Below, piece after piece: positions 14,912 through 18,690 of a DNA stretch of 18,690 bases. Each line of letters starts with the position of its first letter. The first letter of the stretch is position 1. The stretch is from positions 1 to 18,690 of the forward strand of contig CAIXHJ010000458.1 in NCBI GenBank assembly GCA_903919165.1, read 5' to 3'. The notes beneath the pieces are model-generated. The model searched no databases and was not told the origin of the DNA. It saw only the letters and a program-made list of their open reading frames with translations. The position numbers and the translations under genes are program-made. This DNA comes from an uncultured Holophagaceae bacterium. Lineage in GTDB: Bacteria > Acidobacteriota > Holophagae > Holophagales > Holophagaceae.

Positions 14912-15383
14912 TCGTTCTAAGAGCTCTAAATCCAGGATCCTGATCCTCGGCATCGGCAACACCCTCCTCGGCGACGAAGGAGTGGGTGTTGCCGTCATCG
15001 ATCATCTGAAGGCCAAAGGAGGCATTCCGGCCGACGTGGACCTCCTGGATGGTGGCACGGGCAGCATGGTGCTGCTCGAGCCCATGCGGGAGGCCCGCCG
15101 CATGATCCTGGTGGATGCCACCGCGGATGGTTCGCCCCCAGGGACCTTCCAGCGGCTGGTGCCCCGTTTCTCCACAGACTTTCCGCCGAGCCTCACGGCC
15201 CACGATATCGGTCTCCGCGATTTGCTGGATACGTTCTATCTGCTGGGCGAGACGCCGGAAGTCGTGCTCTATGCCATTTCCATCCACTTCCCCCAGGAGA
15301 TCGGCCTGACTCTGAGCGCCGAAGTCGCGGCCGCCGTGCCCTTGGTGGCGGAGCGGATCCGGCAGGAGCTACGCGGCGCCTGA
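14901..15383 (+). CDS. hyaD: HyaD, hydrogenase maturation endopeptidase for HyaB
   Basis: This 160-residue HybD/HyaD-family protease contains ILGIGNTLLGDEGVG (the glutamate is a nickel ligand), DLLDGGTGSMVLLEPM, the ILVDATADG aspartate segment and SLTAHDIGL with the third ligand histidine. It should cleave HyaB after H557 once nickel is inserted. The start is taken as TTG at 14901, within the end of hyaC, because no ATG or GTG occurs in frame before the essential GIGN motif; the ribosome site is weak. The gene is divergent in sequence from hoxW, as expected for proteases dedicated to different large subunits. Confidence 0.92.
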   Translation: MTVDRSKSSKSRILILGIGNTLLGDEGVGVAVIDHLKAKGGIPADVDLLDGGTGSMVLLEPMREARRMILVDATADGSPPGTFQRLVPRFSTDFPPSLTAHDIGLRDLLDTFYLLGETPEVVLYAISIHFPQEIGLTLSAEVAAAVPLVAERIRQELRGA

Positions 15384-15394
15384 GGCGACTTTGC

Positions 15395-16489
15395 ATGCAG
15401 CCGATCGAAGATCATCTAGCCCATAATTCCCCCATGACCAACGACCCCTTCTCCCTCGCCTGCCCACGTCCCCTTCGCCATGGCACTGTCCAGATGGCCC
15501 ACGGCGGCGGGGGACGGCTCATGAAGGAACTCGTCGAAGGGCTGTTCCTGGCGGAGCTGGGCGCCGATCCGGCGGATCTGCACGATAGCGCCATCGTTGA
15601 GGCAGGTGGAACCCGGCTGGCCTTCACCACGGATGGTTTCGTCGTGCATCCCCGGTTCTTTCCGGGCGGTGACCTGGGCGAACTGGCGGTCTACGGCACG
15701 GTGAACGATCTGGCCATGGCCGGTGCCGTTCCCCTGGCCCTGTCCATGGCCTTCATTCTCGAGGAGGGTCTCCCCCTGGATGAACTGGCCCGGTTGGTGG
15801 CATCGATGAAGGCGGCGGCGGATCGGTGTGGGGTCCGGCTCGTGACCGGCGATACCAAGGTGGTGGATCGGGGCAAGGCCGATGGCATCTTTATCACGAC
15901 GGCGGGAGTGGGGCTGGTGTCGGCAGGCGTGGATGTCCATCCGCGCAGGGTGCAGGTCGGCGACGCCGTGATCGTCAGCGGCGACCTGGGGCGTCATGGC
16001 ATCGCGGTGATGTCCGTACGCGAGGGATTGCAATTCGAATCGCCCGTGGTCAGCGATTGCGGCCCGGTCCACCACCTGGTGGCCGCCCTCCTCGGGGTGG
16101 GACTCGACATCCACTGTTTCAGGGATCCGACCCGAGGGGGCCTGGCCTCGGTGCTCAACGAGATCGCCTCGGCTGCCGGCGTGGCCATCCAGGCCGATGA
16201 ACAGGCAGTACCCGTGTCCGAAGCCGTGGTCACCGCCTGCGAGATCCTGGGTCTGGATCCGCTCTACGTGGCCTGCGAGGGACGGCTGGTGGCCTTCCTG
16301 CCGACGGACCAGGCGGCTCGGGCCCTGATGACGCTCCGGGCCATCCCCGAGGGGGCAGGAGCCACGGTGATCGGTCGTGTGACCGAGGGGCCTGCGGGTC
16401 GCGTCAGCCTGACGACCGCCCTTGGCACCTCGCGCTTGCTGGATCTTCTCAGTGGCGAGCAGCTGCCGAGGATCTGCCAGAGGTCTTAG
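15395..16489 (+). CDS. hypE: HypE, carbamoyl dehydratase for cyanide ligand synthesis; last codons altered at a sequence junction
   Basis: HypE (PurM/AIR-synthase-like fold) receives a carbamoyl group from HypF on its C-terminal cysteine and dehydrates it with ATP to a thiocyanate, the CN donor. Visible motifs are MAHGGGGRLMKELVEG, DDSAIVEAGG-like text (HDSAIVEAGG), FTTDGFVVHPRFFPGGDLG, and FRDPTRGGLASVLNEIA. The family normally ends in PRIC with the cysteine last. Here LPRIC (C361, codon 16475-16477) is followed by QRS and a TAG, because the sequence changes origin at this point. The native gene probably stopped right after the cysteine. The start could be 15395 (GAGGCGA upstream) or the ATG at 15434, which is closer to usual length but lacks a ribosome site. 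Confidence 0.93.
   Translation: MQPIEDHLAHNSPMTNDPFSLACPRPLRHGTVQMAHGGGGRLMKELVEGLFLAELGADPADLHDSAIVEAGGTRLAFTTDGFVVHPRFFPGGDLGELAVYGTVNDLAMAGAVPLALSMAFILEEGLPLDELARLVASMKAAADRCGVRLVTGDTKVVDRGKADGIFITTAGVGLVSAGVDVHPRRVQVGDAVIVSGDLGRHGIAVMSVREGLQFESPVVSDCGPVHHLVAALLGVGLDIHCFRDPTRGGLASVLNEIASAAGVAIQADEQAVPVSEAVVTACEILGLDPLYVACEGRLVAFLPTDQAARALMTLRAIPEGAGATVIGRVTEGPAGRVSLTTALGTSRLLDLLSGEQLPRICQRS
16465..16489. other. Junction between two sequences of different origin
   Basis: Within these bases, the GC-rich hydrogenase island changes into a much less GC-rich dnaG-rpoD segment. The hypE frame is family-like up to the TGC at 16475-16477 and not after. The dnaG frame, in another phase, is family-like from about 16468-16480 onward and not before. 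The shared word GAGGATCTGCC at 16468-16478 can be read as the end of hypE or as part of dnaG, so it may be the overlap through which the two were joined. Either an assembly misjoin or an illegitimate recombination is possible; the first is much more likely because dnaG loses its whole N-terminal part. Confidence 0.8.
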
Positions 16490-16761
16490 CCAATTTTGAG
16501 GAGGATCTCAAAGGGAGGTTGTGTGAGTTTGCCTTTCAGGAGAGTGGGCTGGAGGGGGGAGATCAAGGGAAAATCTTGCAGGACTGTATCCAAAAGATTC
16601 GGGAAAAGAGATTGAAAAAGGAAAAAGGCGAGTTGCTCAAAAGGATTAAGGAGGCGGAGAAACAGCAGGAGGAAAAAAGACTGGTCCCTCTTTTAAAGGA
16701 ACGCCAGGAACTGGCGAAGAGGGAGAGAGGCCTTCAAAAAGATAGCTTTCGAAAAGGTTAG
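16468..16761 (+). pseudogene. dnaG: C-terminal fragment of DNA primase DnaG (5' part missing at junction)
   Basis: An open frame encodes about 97 residues, beginning EDLPEVLANFEEDL and ending RERGLQKDSFRKG with TAG at 16759-16761. The helical, charged C-terminus with DCIQKIREKRLKKEK and LLKERQELAKRERGL resembles the helicase-interacting end of bacterial primase. The next gene, 12 bases away, is rpoD, and dnaG-rpoD is a conserved operon pair, which supports the call. The catalytic and zinc-binding parts are absent because the sequence upstream of about 16470 belongs to the hydrogenase island. It is probably an intact gene in its source genome and only looks broken here. An in-frame GTG at 16522 does not represent a real start. 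Confidence 0.75.
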
Positions 16762-16773
16762 GGGGAAAGGTTA

Positions 16774-18504
16774 ATGGCAAAGGGAGGAAAGATCAAAGAG
16801 GTTGAGCAGTTGATTAACATGGAAGGGGGAAAGGGATTTCTGACCTTCGATGAGGCGAGTGATATTCCTCCCAATGATATCGTCTCATCTGATCAAATTG
16901 ATGATGTCCTCATGATGTTCGACGAAATGGACATCGATGTGGTGGATGATCTCCAGGGATTGAAGGTGGAGGAAGAGAAGGCCGTAGAGAAGGGAGAGGA
17001 GGAAGGCGATGAATTGGAGATGGAGACCTTTGGCAGGGCCACAGACCCCGTTCGGATGTATCTCCGCGAGATGGGATCGGTTTCTCTTCTCACCCGAGAA
17101 GGAGAGGTGGAGATTGCTAAAAGAATTGAAAGTGGTAAAAGAGAAGTGCTGAGCGTCGTGTTGAACTGTCCCATGGCAGTCAAAGAGGTGATCAACCTGG
17201 GTAATGCGATTAAGACGGGCAAGGTGGAGATCCGGGGGGTGACCAACGAAATCGACGAGGAAGAGACGAGCTTCGAAGAAGAACAGGTTCAGAAGAAAAA
17301 GATTTTGGAACTGATCGATCGGATGAAGCGAAGGGATGAGGAGGTTCGGCGGCTTCTGAAAAAAAGGTCGGTCCCGAGAAGCAAGATACAGAAGCAAGTT
17401 AAAAAGAAACAGGAAGAAATTTTAGAATGTTTCAATCAGATGAATTTGAGAGACATTCAGATTAATAAGATCGTTCAGAAGATGAAGCAGATGCTGAACC
17501 GGGTGGAAAAAGGCGAAAACGAAATCAAGAAGATCGAGGAGAGGTGGGGAGTTTCTACTCAGGAGGCACGGACCTATTTGAAGAAGTTGAAGGCAAGGAG
17601 TGTGAGTGAGAAGAAACTTCTTCGAACCCGAAAATTGAGTAAAGCTGATCTCCGAGAGATTTCTCGGGCGGCCATGAATGTCCAAAGGAAGATCCACAAA
17701 GTGGAAACGGAATGTGGCCTAACCGCTGACAAGTTGACCATAGCGGTGAAGGCCATTGTGGAAGGGGAGACCAAAGCCAAGGAGGCCAAGAGTGAACTGG
17801 TGAAGGCGAACCTGAGGCTGGTTGTCTCCATCGCCAAAAAATATACCAATCGGGGACTTCAATTCTTAGACCTCATTCAGGAAGGGAATATTGGGTTGAT
17901 GAAAGCAGTGGATAAATTTGAATACCAACGAGGTTATAAATTTAGCACCTATGCGACCTGGTGGATCCGACAGGCCATCACACGAGCCATTGCTGATCAG
18001 GCACGGACCATCCGGATCCCCGTTCACATGATCGAGACGATCAATAAATTGATCCGAACCTCCAGATACCTTGTCCAGGAGATGGGGAGAGAGCCCACTC
18101 CCGAAGAGATCGCCGGGAAGATGGATATGGCTTTGGATAAGGTGAGAAAAGTGTTGAAGATTGCCAAAGAGCCCATCTCCCTTGAAACACCCATCGGTGA
18201 GGAGGAAGATAGCCACTTGGGGGATTTCATCGAAGACAAAGCCGTCATCTCGCCCCAGGAGGCTGTGATCAGCGCCAATTTATCAGAACAGACTCGAAAG
18301 GTCCTGGCCAGTCTCACCCCCAGAGAGGAGAAGGTTTTGAGAATGCGGTTTGGGATTGGAGAAAAATATGACCATACGTTGGAAGAGGTGGGACAGGATT
18401 TTGATGTCACCCGGGAAAGAATCCGACAGATTGAGGCAAAGGCATTAAGGAAATTAAGACATCCCAGCCGGGCTAAGAAGTTGAAAAGTTTCCTTGAAAC
18501 ATAA
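16774..18504 (+). CDS. rpoD: RpoD, primary RNA polymerase sigma factor (sigma-70 group 1)
   Basis: This 576-residue protein has the full layout of a primary sigma factor. Region 1.1 spans about residues 5-80 (KIKEVEQLINMEGGKGFLTF). Region 1.2 starts near 91 (DPVRMYLREMGSVSLLTREG). A long, highly charged non-conserved insert spans about 130-330. Region 2 starts near 339 (ANLRLVVSIAKKYTNRGLQF, FSTYATWWIRQAITRAIADQ), region 3 near 415-490, and region 4 from about 514 (LTPREEKVLRMRFGIG, VTRERIRQIEAKALRKLRHP). Region 4 contains the -35-binding helix-turn-helix. AGGGGGAAAGG precedes the ATG. Codon use is AT-leaning (AAA, GAA, ATT common), unlike the hydrogenase genes. It is the second gene of dnaG-rpoD. 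Confidence 0.97.
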   Translation: MAKGGKIKEVEQLINMEGGKGFLTFDEASDIPPNDIVSSDQIDDVLMMFDEMDIDVVDDLQGLKVEEEKAVEKGEEEGDELEMETFGRATDPVRMYLREMGSVSLLTREGEVEIAKRIESGKREVLSVVLNCPMAVKEVINLGNAIKTGKVEIRGVTNEIDEEETSFEEEQVQKKKILELIDRMKRRDEEVRRLLKKRSVPRSKIQKQVKKKQEEILECFNQMNLRDIQINKIVQKMKQMLNRVEKGENEIKKIEERWGVSTQEARTYLKKLKARSVSEKKLLRTRKLSKADLREISRAAMNVQRKIHKVETECGLTADKLTIAVKAIVEGETKAKEAKSELVKANLRLVVSIAKKYTNRGLQFLDLIQEGNIGLMKAVDKFEYQRGYKFSTYATWWIRQAITRAIADQARTIRIPVHMIETINKLIRTSRYLVQEMGREPTPEEIAGKMDMALDKVRKVLKIAKEPISLETPIGEEEDSHLGDFIEDKAVISPQEAVISANLSEQTRKVLASLTPREEKVLRMRFGIGEKYDHTLEEVGQDFDVTRERIRQIEAKALRKLRHPSRAKKLKSFLET

Positions 18505-18528
18505 CCCTGAACCATGTGAGGTTCAGGG
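18505..18528 (+). terminator. Hairpin directly after rpoD, possible terminator
   Basis: CCCTGAACC at 18505-18513 and GGTTCAGGG at 18520-18528 form a perfect 9-bp stem with a 6-base loop, starting on the base after the rpoD stop codon. Only CTTTGG follows, so a proper U-tract is lacking and intrinsic termination is uncertain. The right-arm word GGTTCAGGGC is repeated at 18549-18558, which could pair with the same left arm instead. Confidence 0.5.
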
Positions 18529-18562
18529 CTTTGGCCTGAATCTATAGCGGTTCAGGGCGAAG

Positions 18563-18586
18563 CCATGCACCCGATGTGGTGCATGG
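18563..18586. other. Perfect 8-bp hairpin just upstream of the tRNA promoter
   Basis: CCATGCAC (18563-18570) and GTGCATGG (18579-18586) are perfect inverted copies separated by 8 bases. The right arm ends two bases before the -35 box of the tRNA promoter. It could be the terminator of the rpoD transcript or a protein-binding site; no U-tract follows. Confidence 0.45.
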
Positions 18587-18588
18587 GG

Positions 18589-18616
18589 TTGACACCCTTG
18601 GGGGATAACATATAAT
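18589..18616 (+). promoter_or_regulatory. Consensus sigma-70 promoter for the tRNA gene
   Basis: TTGACA at 18589-18594 and TATAAT at 18611-18616 are both perfect consensus boxes, separated by 16 bases. Only 7 bases lie between the -10 box and the first base of the tRNA (18624), so transcription should begin at or within a base or two of the mature 5' end. Confidence 0.88.
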
Positions 18617-18623
18617 AAGGATG

Positions 18624-18690
18624 GGGCCCATAGCTCAGCTGGAAGAGCCACCGGCTCATAACCGGTAGGTCCCTGGTTCGAACCCAGGTG
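18624..18690 (+). tRNA. tRNA with CAT anticodon (elongator Met, or Ile2), truncated by window end
   Basis: The cloverleaf is readable: acceptor strand GGGCCCA (18624-18630), D-stem GCTC/GAGC (18633-18636, 18645-18648) with GG in the loop, anticodon stem ACCGG/CCGGT (18650-18654, 18662-18666) around loop CTCATAA, anticodon CAT at 18657-18659, and T-stem CCTGG/CCAGG (18672-18676, 18684-18688) around TTCGAAC. The window stops two bases into the 3' acceptor strand (TG, which starts the expected complement of GGGCCCA). The anticodon stem lacks the three G:C pairs of initiator tRNA, so it is elongator tRNA-Met or a tRNA-Ile whose C34 becomes lysidine; elongator Met is preferred from the acceptor stem. 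Confidence 0.93.

Noticed and set aside
15395..16761. A natural HypE-primase arrangement or a recent chromosomal insertion of the hydrogenase island next to rpoD
   Set aside because: It would leave dnaG without its catalytic domain beside an intact rpoD, and the whole composition changes at one point; an assembly join explains this more simply.

Overview
The window looks like two unrelated pieces of bacterial DNA joined at about position 16,475. Positions 1 to about 16,475 are GC-rich and carry a hydrogenase island. Gene content, codon use and the style of the intergenic repeats suggest a Holophaga/Geothrix-like acidobacterium, but that assignment is inferred from memory of similar clusters, not from a search. 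From about 16,475 to the end, the base composition falls sharply (42 of 60 bases are G/C at 16141-16200 against 17 of 60 at 17401-17460, chosen as contrasting lines). This part carries the end of dnaG, rpoD and a tRNA(CAT), an arrangement typical of Desulfobacterota. The join is probably an assembly chimera.

Layout of the first part. At 1-3467 lies a soluble NAD-linked group 3d type [NiFe] hydrogenase operon: the tail of a probable hoxF, then hoxU, hoxY, hoxH and the maturation protease hoxW, tightly spaced or overlapping. At 3773-7175 lie hypA, hypB and hypF (nickel delivery and CN ligand synthesis). At 7716-9755 two membrane transporters, an MFS protein and a converging EamA/DMT protein, interrupt the hyp genes. 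At 9840-11176 lie hypC and hypD. At 11381-15383 lies a membrane-bound uptake hydrogenase operon, hyaA-hyaB-hyaC-hyaD, whose small subunit has the six proximal-cluster cysteines of oxygen-tolerant enzymes; hypE follows at 15395. One set of hyp genes, split into three places, probably serves both hydrogenases, while each hydrogenase has its own C-terminal protease (HoxW, HyaD).

Two gene-free stretches (3468-3772 and 7176-7715) are filled with imperfect inverted repeats. Each arm is built from short near-tandem units of about 9-10 bases on related themes (CGCAGATGG, CACCGATGAA, CACGAAGAC, CACAGAGGG). They nest and interleave, and they are the least explained structure in the window.

The last part holds the C-terminus of primase, the complete primary sigma factor, two or more hairpins built from a repeated GGTTCAGGGC word, and a consensus sigma-70 promoter that fires almost directly into a tRNA cut by the window end.
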